Source of the DNA: Clostridiales bacterium | GTDB lineage: Bacteria > Bacillota > Clostridia > Peptostreptococcales > Acidaminobacteraceae | Assembly: GCA_016933835.1 (NCBI GenBank) | Contig: JAFGAC010000008.1 | Span: 1 to 59,366, forward strand | Reading direction: 5' to 3' | Length of the DNA stretch: 59,366 bases | Part shown: piece after piece, positions 27,826 through 37,130 of the stretch | Layout of the letters: every line of letters starts with the position of its first letter | How positions within the stretch are numbered: position 1 is the stretch's first letter | Translations under genes and position numbers: made by a program | The notes under the pieces: model-generated | Database searches by the model: none | Seen by the model: the letters and a program-made list of their open reading frames with translations, nothing else | Told to the model about the DNA's origin: nothing

Positions 27826-28506
27826 CTACTTCTTCATATTTTGAATGTCTTTTATTGTTCTTTCAATATGTCTTCTCATATACAACACAGCTAATTCCAC
27901 ATCTCTGTCTTTGATGGCATTCAGAATAACTGCATGTTCATTCAATCCACCACGTGGTCCTAAGTGCTGATAAATTTCCTTTTGATGATACATTAACAAA
28001 TCCGTCATAATACTGTTGACTTTAATAATTAACGAATTTTTTGTTCCTTTTGCGATTGCCATGTGAAAATTATAATCAGCCTTATAGAAATTTTCTGAAT
28101 CATTCTGATATTTGACCATATTGCCATAACTTTCTTCCATTAACTTTATATCATCATCATCACATCTTTCAGCACAAAGACGCGCACTATCGACTTCCAC
28201 CATTTTTCTGAATTCAAGAACATCAATCAAATTATCCTTATCCATCAGTATCATGGGAATTAATCCATTCAGATACAAAGAAGGTGACAATTCATTTACA
28301 AAAGTACCTTCACCTTGTTTTTTTCTGAGAACATTTAATGCAACCAATTTTTCAATCGCTTCACGAACCGATACTCTACTGATTCCCAAGTCTGTCGCCA
28401 TTTTATTTTCCGAATCAATTTTCATTCCCACTTCCCATTCTTGAGAATGAATTTTTTCTTTGATGTACACATATACTTGATCACTCGTGTGCAATTTCTC
28501 ATCCAT
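27826..28506 (-). CDS. GntR/FadR-family repressor of the sugar-acid operon
   Basis: The protein of about 226 residues has a GntR winged helix (EWEVGMKIDSENKMATDLGISRVSVREAIEKL) and a C-terminal FCD effector domain with metal-binding features (DYNFHMAIAKGTKNSLI; NEHAVILNAIKDRD). FadR-type regulators of this kind sense sugar acids such as KDPG or uronates. It is the first gene of the operon, and a perfect palindrome next to its promoter suggests autorepression. ATG 28506 is preferred over the GTG at 28512 because GACGGAGATG precedes it. Confidence 0.92.
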   Translation of the reverse strand: MDEKLHTSDQVYVYIKEKIHSQEWEVGMKIDSENKMATDLGISRVSVREAIEKLVALNVLRKKQGEGTFVNELSPSLYLNGLIPMILMDKDNLIDVLEFRKMVEVDSARLCAERCDDDDIKLMEESYGNMVKYQNDSENFYKADYNFHMAIAKGTKNSLIIKVNSIMTDLLMYHQKEIYQHLGPRGGLNEHAVILNAIKDRDVELAVLYMRRHIERTIKDIQNMKK

Positions 28507-28526
28507 CTTCACATCTCCGTCCCACT

Positions 28527-28541
28527 AGTTGTATTACAACT
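28527..28541. promoter_or_regulatory. GntR operator palindrome
   Basis: AGTTGTATTACAACT is a perfect 7-1-7 palindrome. It lies 15 to 29 bases downstream of the -10 box of the operon promoter and just before the gntR ribosome binding site. This is the expected place for an autorepressor site of the FadR subfamily. Confidence 0.8.
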
Positions 28542-28555
28542 GTATTCATATTTAA

Positions 28556-28584
28556 AGTATATTATGCGTTTTTTTTAATGTCAA
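28556..28584 (-). promoter_or_regulatory. Sigma-A promoter of the sugar-acid operon
   Basis: On the minus strand TTGACA (28579-28584) and TATACT (28556-28561) are spaced by exactly 17 bp, a near-consensus promoter. It should drive gntR through kdgK as one transcript of about 8.3 kb. Confidence 0.85.
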
Positions 28585-28666
28585 CACTATTTTATACATA
28601 TTATTAACCTTTTTTATCGTTTTATGCAATTTATTTGTCCTACAAGTAAACCCGATAATTACAATA

Positions 28667-28695
28667 AAAAAATCACTTCGTTAAAAGTGACTTTT
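28667..28695 (-). terminator. Terminator after the cupin/HD-GYP gene
   Basis: On the minus strand AAAAGTCACTT pairs with AAGTGATTTTT around a TTAACG-like loop and runs into a T-tract. It ends the gene at 28736. Confidence 0.75.
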
Positions 28696-28735
28696 ACTAA
28701 TCTTATATTTTTTTATTAATTCAATCATTTCCATA

Positions 28736-29632
28736 TCATTTATCTGCATTTAAAATTGCGACAAACACATTTATAATTTCTTCATCATATAAGATCCCTG
28801 AATTTTTTTCTAGCTCTTCAATCGCATACTCCTTTGAAAAAGCCTTCCTATAAGGTCTGTTTGTTGTCATTGCATCATAGCTGTCTATAACAGCGATGAT
28901 TTTAGATTCAATTGGTATTTCTCCACCTTTTAATCCTTTGGGATAGCCACTGCCATTGATTCTCTCATGATGACATAAGACGATTTCTGCTATTTCCTCA
29001 CTTTCCATCGCATCTATTATGATGTCGTAGCCATATTCAGGATGTTTTTTAATGATGTCATATTCCTCTTGAGATAATATCCCTGACTTGTTCAAAACTG
29101 CAGATGGAATTTTTACTTTACCCACATCGTGAATTTTTGCGGCATGCATAATATTTTCTATAGACTCTTCATTAAGAGACATTTTAGCAGCAACTTGAAC
29201 TGCCCAATTTCCCGTGCGATTGCAGTGTTCATCTGTATAATGGTCCTTTTCCTGAATAACTGCCATCAAATCCATCACTTGATTCATTGTTGAAATTTGC
29301 TCATTGAAAATACCTTTATTTCTAATCATCAAAAGTTTTGATTTTTCAACAACACTAAGGTAATGTGTTTCATTCAAATTTTTAAAGGCATAATGTTCGC
29401 CTGAAACAATATATTTTTCACTGTTCATATGGTAAAGTTTTCCACTCAGAACAAAACAGACATTCAGGGAATCCTTTGACTCATAGGGCTGACAAATAAT
29501 CGACCGTCCTGAATTGATCTCTGCTTCAAAAACTTCAAAATCATCATCAGAAACCATCAATCTAAAAGTACCTGCCTTATTAGTGTCTACACTGATTGAT
29601 TCCCCACTTCGAAATACTTTAAATCCATCCAT
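28736..29632 (-). CDS. HD-GYP phosphodiesterase with N-terminal cupin-like domain
   Basis: The protein of about 298 residues has an N-terminal beta-rich cupin-like sensor (about 1-115; LNVCFVLSGKLYHMN, VSGEHYAFKNL). An HD-GYP domain follows with AAKIHDVGKVKIP (HD), KKHPEYGYDI, LCHHERINGSGYPKGLKG (HE and GYP) and DSYDAMTTNRPYR. It should hydrolyse cyclic di-GMP. ATG 29632 is chosen because AAGGTGATTTA precedes it; ATG 29659 has no good ribosome binding site. It lies just downstream of a second HD-GYP gene. Confidence 0.9.
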   Translation of the reverse strand: MDGFKVFRSGESISVDTNKAGTFRLMVSDDDFEVFEAEINSGRSIICQPYESKDSLNVCFVLSGKLYHMNSEKYIVSGEHYAFKNLNETHYLSVVEKSKLLMIRNKGIFNEQISTMNQVMDLMAVIQEKDHYTDEHCNRTGNWAVQVAAKMSLNEESIENIMHAAKIHDVGKVKIPSAVLNKSGILSQEEYDIIKKHPEYGYDIIIDAMESEEIAEIVLCHHERINGSGYPKGLKGGEIPIESKIIAVIDSYDAMTTNRPYRKAFSKEYAIEELEKNSGILYDEEIINVFVAILNADK

Positions 29633-29731
29633 TAAATCACCTTGATTGATTATTTTCATACTCTAATCAATATAACACAAATCATTCATTATTGAATCAA
29701 AGCAGAGATTATTTTTTTATATTATCTTGTT

Positions 29732-31294
29732 TTAAACACGTTCATTTATTATTTCTACCATAGGTTCTACCAGCTCAGGTGAAAACTGTTTTCCTGAACA
29801 GGTTTTCATTTCTGCGATTACTTCTTCCCTCGTAAGGCATTTTCTGTACTTTCTTTCTGAGGTCATTGCATCAAAAGCATCGACAATTGAAATTACTTGA
29901 GAAATAAGCGGTATATCCTTCCCTTTTATACCGTCCGGGTAACCTTTGCCATCCCAACGTTCATGATGATGGTAGATATATCTTGCTATGTCATCCAATT
30001 CTTTTGAATTTGAAAGAAATATCTTCGCAGACGTCGGATGATCTTTTACAATCGTAAATTCTTCCTCTGTCAATTTACCGGGTTTGTTCAGAATATTTTT
30101 AGGAATCAATATCTTTCCAATGTCATGTATAAGCCCTGCCCAATAGGCTTGATTAATTTCAAACTCACTCAACTCCAATTTTTCCGCCAATTTTTTGGAC
30201 ATATCCGCGACATTCTGTGAATGCCCTTTTGTATAAGGATCATGAACTTCCAGGATATTGATCATCGCTAAGATGAGTTCTCTCTGCATTTTATCCTGTA
30301 TATCCGAAAACGCCTTCAGTCGTCTATAATTTTCTTCAATGATCAATTGCTGTTTTTTTTGTTCTTCAATTGTATATTTTATATAACTGGAAAACATGAC
30401 TAGAAGCACAACAAAACCTTGAAGTGCAATCAAGGAATCGTTTAAATTGTCACTTGCAAAAGGACCAAAATTATGGAGCGTTGCATAAGATGCTGCTGAA
30501 AGAAAAATTAAAATGATAATACTCATCTCAACTATGGTATATCTGAACAATGCCCAAATAACAAAGAAAATCAAAAAATAAAAATAGACTGTAATGTTTA
30601 TTTTTGAAATTTCAAATTTTAAAAGTGCAATCACTATCAATAGTGTATAAATAAAAAAGAAAAACATCATTTCTGGTATCGCTCTCATTTTAAATGAATA
30701 CTTTTCTTCCTGACTCTTATACAACAATGTGAGTGGCAACACCAAAATAATGCCTGCAAAATCGCCAAACCACCAAGTGTACAATATTTGAAAAAATTGC
30801 TCAAAAGATCCATTGATTAATATACTGTTACATACCGCCCCAATTAAAGAAGCAATGAATACAGCAATCATAATTAAAAACAAAGATTTGAGATTTCTTT
30901 TTGTATCTTGAAATTTATTTTTAAAGCCAGAAAAACGATTAAGTAGAACTTTTCCGATAATTGCTTCAGATGTGTTGCCTATTGCTATAATCAGTGCTAT
31001 CAAAATATAGACTACAATGCCTTTTTGATCAAATAAGTTAATCATCATATACAAATTTATTAAAAAAGCTCCTAAAAATAGCGATGGCCACACACGATAG
31101 CCATATAAAATAATAGCTGTAAATCCTATTCCAGAAGGAATCCAAATGACACTTGCAATCGTGCCTTCAAGTGCAAAATACATTCCTATTCGTGCAGATA
31201 CAAGATAAAAAATCAGCAGGATGAAGAAAATTTTCAGCATCAATTTCTTTTCCTTTATTTCATTTTTTTCTCCCAAAATACCACTTCCACTCAC
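29732..31294 (-). CDS. MASE1-like membrane HD-GYP phosphodiesterase
   Basis: The 520-residue protein has about eight membrane helices in its first 310 residues, of the MASE1 type (ALEGTIASVIWIPSGIGFTA, WPSLFLGAFL, WWFGDFAGIILVLPLTLL). A short coiled coil and a C-terminal HD-GYP domain follow (LIHDIGKILIPKNIL, HHHERWDGKGYPDGIKG, DAFDAMTSERKYRK). It is predicted to degrade cyclic di-GMP in response to a membrane signal. It is encoded 72 bp upstream of the cupin/HD-GYP gene in the same direction. Confidence 0.92.
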   Translation of the reverse strand: MSGSGILGEKNEIKEKKLMLKIFFILLIFYLVSARIGMYFALEGTIASVIWIPSGIGFTAIILYGYRVWPSLFLGAFLINLYMMINLFDQKGIVVYILIALIIAIGNTSEAIIGKVLLNRFSGFKNKFQDTKRNLKSLFLIMIAVFIASLIGAVCNSILINGSFEQFFQILYTWWFGDFAGIILVLPLTLLYKSQEEKYSFKMRAIPEMMFFFFIYTLLIVIALLKFEISKINITVYFYFLIFFVIWALFRYTIVEMSIIILIFLSAASYATLHNFGPFASDNLNDSLIALQGFVVLLVMFSSYIKYTIEEQKKQQLIIEENYRRLKAFSDIQDKMQRELILAMINILEVHDPYTKGHSQNVADMSKKLAEKLELSEFEINQAYWAGLIHDIGKILIPKNILNKPGKLTEEEFTIVKDHPTSAKIFLSNSKELDDIARYIYHHHERWDGKGYPDGIKGKDIPLISQVISIVDAFDAMTSERKYRKCLTREEVIAEMKTCSGKQFSPELVEPMVEIINERV

Positions 31295-31361
31295 GTTCTT
31301 TTCAAAGCTTAATATGAATATCCATTATAAATATACAACTATATAATAATAATACAAAAAT

Positions 31362-31386
31362 AAACCGTGTTTCACAACGCGGTTTA
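31362..31386 (-). terminator. Terminator after the ABC-F gene
   Basis: The hairpin AAACCG...CGGTTT (31362-31367 with 31380-31385, one internal mismatch further in) is followed on the minus strand by ATTTTTGT. It ends the ABC-F gene. Confidence 0.7.
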
Positions 31387-31444
31387 CTCAAATTTTCATA
31401 AATAATAAAAATTTAACTTATAATATTACCAATGCATTCCATTA

Positions 31445-33352
31445 TCATTTATTTCTCTCCATCTCTTCATTCATTTCATGGAGGACTGTCCATCTTTCTA
31501 TCGCATCTTCCAACATTTTTTCAAATTTTTCTTTCTCTTTCACCAGTTTTTGCAGTTTCTCAAAATCACTTTTGATCGTGCTCATTTCCGATTCCAATTT
31601 CGAAATATTTTCTTCAATCAGAGCTATCTTGTCATCTATTTCATCAAATTCTTTTTGTTCCTTGTAAGTGAATTTCAACTTGATTTTATTTTCTTCCTTT
31701 TTATCATCATTTTTATCCGCATTTTTTCTTCTTTCATCATTTCGAGGTGCTGTATAACTTTCCAAAGCAACAGATAGATAATCAGAATAGTTGCCATTAT
31801 ATTGCTTGATGCTTCCGTTTCCTTCAAAAGAAAAAATCTTATCTACAACACGGTCCAAAAAATAACGGTCATGGGACACAGCGATTACAGCGCCTTGAAA
31901 TTCATCAAGATAGCTTTCAAGTATCGTCAATGTCTGAATATCCAGGTCATTGGTCGGCTCATCCAAAATCAAGATGTTAGGTGTTTTCATCAATATTCCC
32001 AGGAGATGGAGTCGTCTGAGTTCTCCTCCAGATAATTTTGAAATAGGCGTCCACTGCACTTCAGGAGGAAACAGGAAACGTTCCAGCATTTGTGATGCAC
32101 TGATCATTCCTGACTCCGTAGTGATATATTCAGCAATCTCTCTAATATACTCAATAACTCTCAAGCTCTTGTCCATTTCCGTATTTTCCTGAGAGAAATA
32201 ACCTATTTTAACTGTTTCACCTCTGTCAATAATTCCCTTATCTGGCATCAACTCACCCGCAATCATTTTTACAAGCGTCGACTTGCCACAACCATTGGGA
32301 CCTATGATTCCAACACGATCATCTCTTAAAAGGATATAACTGAAATTTCTTACTACTTCACAGCACTCAAATCTTTTGTATATATTTTCTATTTCAATGA
32401 TTTTTCTGCCAAGTCTTGAAAAACCAACACCCATCTCCATCTCCACATCGTAAGTTTTTCCATTGTTTTCAGTGAGTTCCTTGAATCTGTCAATTCTGGC
32501 CTTCTGCTTTGTCGATCTCGCTTTTGCACCTCTTTGTATCCAAGCGAGTTCCCTTCTGATAAGATTCTGTTTTTTTCGTTCAGAAGATTCAGCAAGCGCT
32601 TCTCTTTCCAATTTCATTTCCAGATACTTTGTATAATTCGCCTGATAACTATAGAGATTTCCTCCATCAAGTTCAATGATCTTATTAGATATGCGGTCCA
32701 AAAGGTATCGATCATGAGTTACCATGAGTAGCGCACCTTTTCTCTTGCCTATATATTTTTCCAGCCAATCTACAGTATCGTTATCGATATGATTTGTCGG
32801 TTCATCCAAAATAAGCAAATCGGAAGGTGTAATAAGTACGCTGGCCATAGCCACTCTTTTTCTTTGACCACCTGATAATTTATCGACCATCGCATGAAAA
32901 TCTGAAATTCCAAGTTTCATCAGTACTGCTTTTGCCTCAGTTTCAACAGACCAGGCATCCATGACATCCATTTGATGAATCAAATCCATCAACCTTTTCT
33001 CCGTATCTTTATCCTCAGTATCAATTTCCATTTTCTGAAGCGCGTTTTCATAAGCTCTAATCAATTGCATCACCGGCGAATTGCCTTTGAATACTTGTTC
33101 AAGAACAGTTGTTCCAGACTCAAATTCAGGACTTTGAAAAAGATAGGCCACTTTTACATTGTTGCCTTTAACAATTTTACCCTTATCAGGTTTTTCAATT
33201 CCGGCAACAACCTTAAGAAAAGTCGATTTGCCCGTTCCATTGATTCCAATCAATCCAATTTTATCTGTATCATCTATCCCCAGTGAAATTTCATCAAACA
33301 AAATCTTCTCACTGTAGCTTTTTGATATTTTTTCTATTGACAATATATTCAT
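31445..33352 (-). CDS. ABC-F ATPase (Uup/YdiF-like)
   Basis: The 635-residue soluble protein has two ABC domains and no membrane segments. Walker A motifs are GINGTGKSTFLK and GPNGCGKSTLVK, signatures LSGGQRKRVAMA and LSGGELRRLHLL, and Walker B motifs LLILDEPTNHID and ILILDEPTNDLD. A basic inter-domain linker (WIQRGAKARSTKQKARIDRF) is typical of ABC-F factors. The C-terminal coiled coil (about 560-630) is the Uup-type DNA/RNA-binding extension. Such proteins act on ribosomes or branched DNA, and some confer antibiotic protection. It has the general housekeeping architecture rather than that of a known resistance type. Confidence 0.93.
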   Translation of the reverse strand: MNILSIEKISKSYSEKILFDEISLGIDDTDKIGLIGINGTGKSTFLKVVAGIEKPDKGKIVKGNNVKVAYLFQSPEFESGTTVLEQVFKGNSPVMQLIRAYENALQKMEIDTEDKDTEKRLMDLIHQMDVMDAWSVETEAKAVLMKLGISDFHAMVDKLSGGQRKRVAMASVLITPSDLLILDEPTNHIDNDTVDWLEKYIGKRKGALLMVTHDRYLLDRISNKIIELDGGNLYSYQANYTKYLEMKLEREALAESSERKKQNLIRRELAWIQRGAKARSTKQKARIDRFKELTENNGKTYDVEMEMGVGFSRLGRKIIEIENIYKRFECCEVVRNFSYILLRDDRVGIIGPNGCGKSTLVKMIAGELMPDKGIIDRGETVKIGYFSQENTEMDKSLRVIEYIREIAEYITTESGMISASQMLERFLFPPEVQWTPISKLSGGELRRLHLLGILMKTPNILILDEPTNDLDIQTLTILESYLDEFQGAVIAVSHDRYFLDRVVDKIFSFEGNGSIKQYNGNYSDYLSVALESYTAPRNDERRKNADKNDDKKEENKIKLKFTYKEQKEFDEIDDKIALIEENISKLESEMSTIKSDFEKLQKLVKEKEKFEKMLEDAIERWTVLHEMNEEMERNK

Positions 33353-33423
33353 ATTTTTCTCCTTCGAGTTACTTCTTTGAATATTATAACATTATCTTAA
33401 GAGAAGAAAACAAAATCTTGAAC

Positions 33424-33466
33424 TGCCCACGACTGAAGTCACGGGTGTTCTGGCGCTAATTATAAA
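33424..33466 (+). repeat. IS200/IS605-like right-end relic, copy 1
   Basis: TGCCCACGACTGAAGTCACG plus GGTGTTCTGGCG forms an imperfect hairpin (CCC..GACT/AGTC..GGG) like the subterminal hairpin of IS605/IS607 elements. A second, decayed copy lies at 40866-40897 (28 of 32 bases identical, all four differences being transitions). No transposase or TnpB gene is present. Confidence 0.45.
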
Positions 33467-33469
33467 AAA

Positions 33470-33494
33470 ATCAACCTGAAATTCACAGGTTGAT
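33470..33494 (-). terminator. Terminator after the pyrophosphatase gene
   Basis: ATCAACCTG (33470-33478) pairs with CAGGTTGAT (33486-33494). On the minus strand the stem is followed by seven Ts. It ends the gene at 33539. Confidence 0.8.
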
Positions 33495-33538
33495 AAAATT
33501 AATCTCCTTATTTAAAGCAGAACATATTTCAACATTCA

Positions 33539-35164
33539 TCATTCTACAATTAACATCGCTTCTATCAATCCCGGCACCACTTGCTTTTTACGGGAGATGA
33601 CTTCCGGAACAAACATGCCTTGCTCCGCTTTGACGTGAAATGCTTTTGTAATCAGTTCTTCATCCTCAATCTCATACATGAAAGTCGAGCCTTCTTTGAC
33701 TATATCTGTTATCAGAAAAAGTGTTGCCATATAGCCATGTTCTTCATGCTCGTTTTTTATGAATGTTAAAATTTCATCTCTACGCGCCATAACATTTTCA
33801 ATATCCAGCGTAAATACCTGACTGACCCCAATTTTATAATTTTCAATGTCAAACTCCTTGAAATCACGGTAGAATATTTCTTCTATAGAAAGTCCTTCCA
33901 GTGAAGTTCCCACTTTGAACATCTCTCGGGCAAATTCATCCACATCTATATCCAAAATCAAACTGAGCCTTCGTACAACTTCTATATCAAGTGGTGTAGT
34001 TGTAGGCGATTTCAAATTGAGGGTGTCCGAAATTATTCCAGACAGCAAAACTCCTGCAACTTGTTCATTTGGATTCAAACCCGCTTCCCTGTACATCCGA
34101 TAAACAATGGTACATGTGCTTCCCACAGGCATATTCCTGAAAGATATCGGCATATTGGTCCTTATATCACCTATTTTATGATGATCCACCACCTCAAGAA
34201 TTTCAGCCTCTTCTATGCCGGGTGCACTTTGAGTATACTCGTTATGGTCCACCATGATGACTTGTTTTCTTTGAGGATTCAGAAGTTGATTCCTGCCGAT
34301 AAACCCCAAGTATTGATTGCTTTGGCTGACTATAGGATACCAAGTATGCCTTCTCGTCTTTATTTTCTTATAGACATCTTCAAGATATTCATATTCTTTC
34401 AAGACACAGATATCATCCGATCGCATGATTGAGGACAGATAATTGCATTGATCTATTTTTTTACTTGTCATATACGTATCCAGTTCAACAGACATGATTG
34501 GTACACCATTCTCTTGAGCCAACATCAACAGACTCTCTGGTATTTCATGGTTTCCTGTGATAATTATCAGCTGCACACGGGATTTAATACAGAATTCTAT
34601 ATTTTCATAGTTATCCCCCACAATGCTAATCCAACTGCTGTCGAGAGAAATATTCTTTTCAACTGTTTTATGGAAGAATGCCATGACCATGACTTTACCA
34701 TCTATTTCACCAGTTTCTCCTATCAGCATCTGCCCCTTCAAATCTCTGAGCAGATTGTCCATATGTGTTTTCAAATGTCTATCATCATTTTGAATAAGTC
34801 CCATCGCTATGTTTTTCATCGTTACAATACCCATCAATTGATTACTTTGATTGCAGACGGGCAAAGTCTTTATTTTCTCTTCTTCCATCATTTCAAAGGC
34901 TTGAAGAATAGAAGAATATGGATTGACAGAACTGATGACATCATATTCCAAGTCATTGACTTCTGTTTTTATGTCCTCAATCATACGCGGCTGCGGAATT
35001 TCAAATCGATCCAGCGCATATTGAGTTTCCTTGCTCAGCACCCCTAATGAACATGCTTCGGTTTCCACTCCCAACTCTTTTTTTAGATGCGATAGGGCTA
35101 TTGCAGAACAAATGGAATCCGTATCAGGATTTTTATGACCAAATATATAAATCACTTTTATCAT
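33539..35164 (-). CDS. ppaC: Manganese-dependent inorganic pyrophosphatase with CBS/DRTGG insert
   Basis: The 541-residue family II (DHH) pyrophosphatase has metal motifs GHKNPDTDSI at the N-terminus, MVDHNEYTQ and VVDHHKIGD, and a DHHA2 C-terminal domain. Between about residues 65 and 300 a regulatory insert contains two CBS motifs (TLPVCNQSNQLMGIVTM; WYPIVSQSNQYLGFIGR) around a DRTGG domain. This is the CBS-PPase class, inhibited by AMP/ADP and activated by ATP or diadenosine polyphosphates. It hydrolyses cytosolic pyrophosphate. It is monocistronic, with a terminator downstream. Confidence 0.93.
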   Translation of the reverse strand: MIKVIYIFGHKNPDTDSICSAIALSHLKKELGVETEACSLGVLSKETQYALDRFEIPQPRMIEDIKTEVNDLEYDVISSVNPYSSILQAFEMMEEEKIKTLPVCNQSNQLMGIVTMKNIAMGLIQNDDRHLKTHMDNLLRDLKGQMLIGETGEIDGKVMVMAFFHKTVEKNISLDSSWISIVGDNYENIEFCIKSRVQLIIITGNHEIPESLLMLAQENGVPIMSVELDTYMTSKKIDQCNYLSSIMRSDDICVLKEYEYLEDVYKKIKTRRHTWYPIVSQSNQYLGFIGRNQLLNPQRKQVIMVDHNEYTQSAPGIEEAEILEVVDHHKIGDIRTNMPISFRNMPVGSTCTIVYRMYREAGLNPNEQVAGVLLSGIISDTLNLKSPTTTPLDIEVVRRLSLILDIDVDEFAREMFKVGTSLEGLSIEEIFYRDFKEFDIENYKIGVSQVFTLDIENVMARRDEILTFIKNEHEEHGYMATLFLITDIVKEGSTFMYEIEDEELITKAFHVKAEQGMFVPEVISRKKQVVPGLIEAMLIVE

Positions 35165-35300
35165 CCTCTCTTTGTCTCATTACTATATCATACGAAAATG
35201 GATTCGTTAAGTCACTGATCCTATTTTACGCCAGTCGCCCAATGATTTTATCCAAAAAAAATTCACCCATCAAGGATGAATCCATTATTTCATATAAAAA

Positions 35301-35388
35301 TGGTGCCGAAGGCAGGACTCGAACCTGTACGGGCGTATTGCCCACTAGAACCTGAATCTAGCGCGTCTGCCAATTCCGCCACTCCGGC
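35301..35388 (-). tRNA. tRNA-Leu(CAG)
   Basis: An 88-nt cloverleaf with encoded CCA. The acceptor stem is GCCGGAG/CTTCGGC, the D-arm is GGCGGAATTGGC-like, and the anticodon stem CTAGA/TCTAG closes the loop TTCAGGT (anticodon CAG). A long class II variable arm and the T-loop GTTCGAGTC follow. The long variable arm and anticodon both indicate leucine. Confidence 0.97.
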
Positions 35389-35448
35389 ACTTCTACACTT
35401 ATTTTATGAAATTAATTAAAAATATTCAATAAAAACATTGAATATTTT

Positions 35449-37026
35449 TTAAGATAGCCAATCACCATTTGCAATCACCAATTGGTTTCTCCCATTCACC
35501 TTTGCTTTATATAACGCTTGGTCTGCTTCTCCAATGATTGCATTCACAGAATTAGCTGGCTCATCAATGAAAACAGCACCTATACTGATTGTCAAATTGC
35601 TTTGCTGATTAAAATAAGTGTAAATGATTCTTTCTTTTTCAATGATTTCGATCAAACTCCGCATTATTTTCATACCTTTTTCTACGGTGCTGTCCGACAA
35701 CACAATCAAAAATTCCTCGCCACCAAAACGCCCGATGAAACTATCATATTTCAAAATTTCTTTCGAGAGCAACGCTGCAATTTTCACAAGACATTCATCA
35801 CCAAAAATGTGCCCCATTCCATCATTGACACGTTTGAAATAGTCTAGATCAAGAATTCCTACCCAATAATTTTTATCCATAATCTGCTTCTCCAAGGTCA
35901 TATTGATAAACCTTCTATTGGGAATTGTCGTCAGCTCATCATAAAGAGCCTCTCTTATCAGCGTTTCTTTATCTTGATCCATTTTTCTGAATTTAAGTGT
36001 TTCACTTATTCCAATATTATCATGAATATTCCTCTCAGCCTGCAACAACTCCATTTTGTTCTTTGTATTTAACTCATTCAATTCTTTTTGATATGTATGA
36101 TATAACTCATAATGATCTAATGCATTTTTATAATCATTGTCATTTCTATAATGATTTGAAAGTTTAAGATTGACTTCAACTAGCTTCTTATTCACATTGC
36201 ATCCAGTTGCTAAGTTATTTGCTTCCTTCAAAAATTCCAGTTCATCGGAAACAAGATATTTCGCCAAACATATATCTATTTTATAATAAATATTATCCGT
36301 TTCTTCCAAGGCTTTTTCCGCTTCAGTGAAATGGCACTCAGCTTTTTCAAAATCACCTTTTTCGTACATCAAATAACCGAATTTCATCTCAACATCACTC
36401 TTGCAAATTGGGTCCATGGTCATTCTGTTTATCTCCAAGGCTCTATTGTAGTATTTCTCCGAACTCTTGAAATCACCTATTTTAAAATAGGAATAACCCA
36501 GATTGGAGGCGATTGTACTCCTGTAATCCACACTCTCAGTTTCTTCAGCACTTTCAAAAGCCGCCATGTAGTATGGAATACTCAGCTCATATTCACGCAT
36601 ATCTTGATAAGTTTCTGCTATATTGTTTAAAACTGATGCAATCAGTTTTGATGGAATCTCTTTACTTATCAATTTTTTTGCCTTTAAAAAATGGTCAAGC
36701 GCTTTTTCATATAACCCTGAATAGAAATAGAAAATCCCTATGAAATTATGTGCGCGAATTATGCCTTCAACGTGATCCACCTTATGGTAAACATAAAAAG
36801 CTTTATAAGCGTATTTGAATCCCAATGTTATTTTTGTCATCGAACGGCTTGCATGAGCCAAACCGATAAGTGCTTCTCCCATAAGAAAGTTATCCATTTC
36901 TTCTTCTGCTATCTGCAACGCGATTATAAAATAGTCATACGATGATTTTGGATTGCTCTGGAGATTCTCATTGCCTTCTTTAATCAATCGCTTCATTTCA
37001 GTTATCTTTTCTTTATTCAATCCCAT
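35449..37026 (-). CDS. TPR-GGDEF protein, putative diguanylate cyclase
   Basis: The protein of about 525 residues has an array of tetratricopeptide repeats (about 20-350; for example YSGLYEKALDHFLKAKKL, GDFKSSEKYYNRALEIN, KGDFEKAECHFTEAEKAL), a coiled coil and a C-terminal GGDEF domain with FGGEEFLIVLSD. The RxxD inhibitory site appears absent (KYDS at that place), so product inhibition may be lost. It is cytoplasmic, with TPRs probably sensing a protein partner. ATG 37026 is preferred: the in-frame ATG at 37083 overlaps a TATAAT-like -10 box. Confidence 0.88.
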   Translation of the reverse strand: MGLNKEKITEMKRLIKEGNENLQSNPKSSYDYFIIALQIAEEEMDNFLMGEALIGLAHASRSMTKITLGFKYAYKAFYVYHKVDHVEGIIRAHNFIGIFYFYSGLYEKALDHFLKAKKLISKEIPSKLIASVLNNIAETYQDMREYELSIPYYMAAFESAEETESVDYRSTIASNLGYSYFKIGDFKSSEKYYNRALEINRMTMDPICKSDVEMKFGYLMYEKGDFEKAECHFTEAEKALEETDNIYYKIDICLAKYLVSDELEFLKEANNLATGCNVNKKLVEVNLKLSNHYRNDNDYKNALDHYELYHTYQKELNELNTKNKMELLQAERNIHDNIGISETLKFRKMDQDKETLIREALYDELTTIPNRRFINMTLEKQIMDKNYWVGILDLDYFKRVNDGMGHIFGDECLVKIAALLSKEILKYDSFIGRFGGEEFLIVLSDSTVEKGMKIMRSLIEIIEKERIIYTYFNQQSNLTISIGAVFIDEPANSVNAIIGEADQALYKAKVNGRNQLVIANGDWLS

Positions 37027-37084
37027 CACATCCCAACAAGCTCTATTACTCTTATTTACATTATATATTAATTTATGTCTCAAA

Positions 37085-37126
37085 AAATAAATAAATCACT
37101 CATTCAAGTGATTAATTTATTTTACC
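37085..37126. terminator. Long AT-rich terminator between two minus-strand genes
   Basis: Arms starting AAATAAATAAATCACT and AGTGATTAATTTATTT form a long stem around CATTCA. On the minus strand it lies after the TruA-like gene. Confidence 0.75.
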
Positions 37127-37130
37127 TATT

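Noticed and set aside
31445-33352. ABC-F gene as an antibiotic resistance determinant
   Set aside because: Architecture and coiled-coil C-terminus match Uup/YdiF-type housekeeping proteins; nothing specific to the known resistance subfamilies was seen.
35047-35355. Plus-strand frame overlapping the end of the tRNA region
   Set aside because: It overlaps tRNA-Leu and the pyrophosphatase start, and part of it is the reverse complement of the tRNA.
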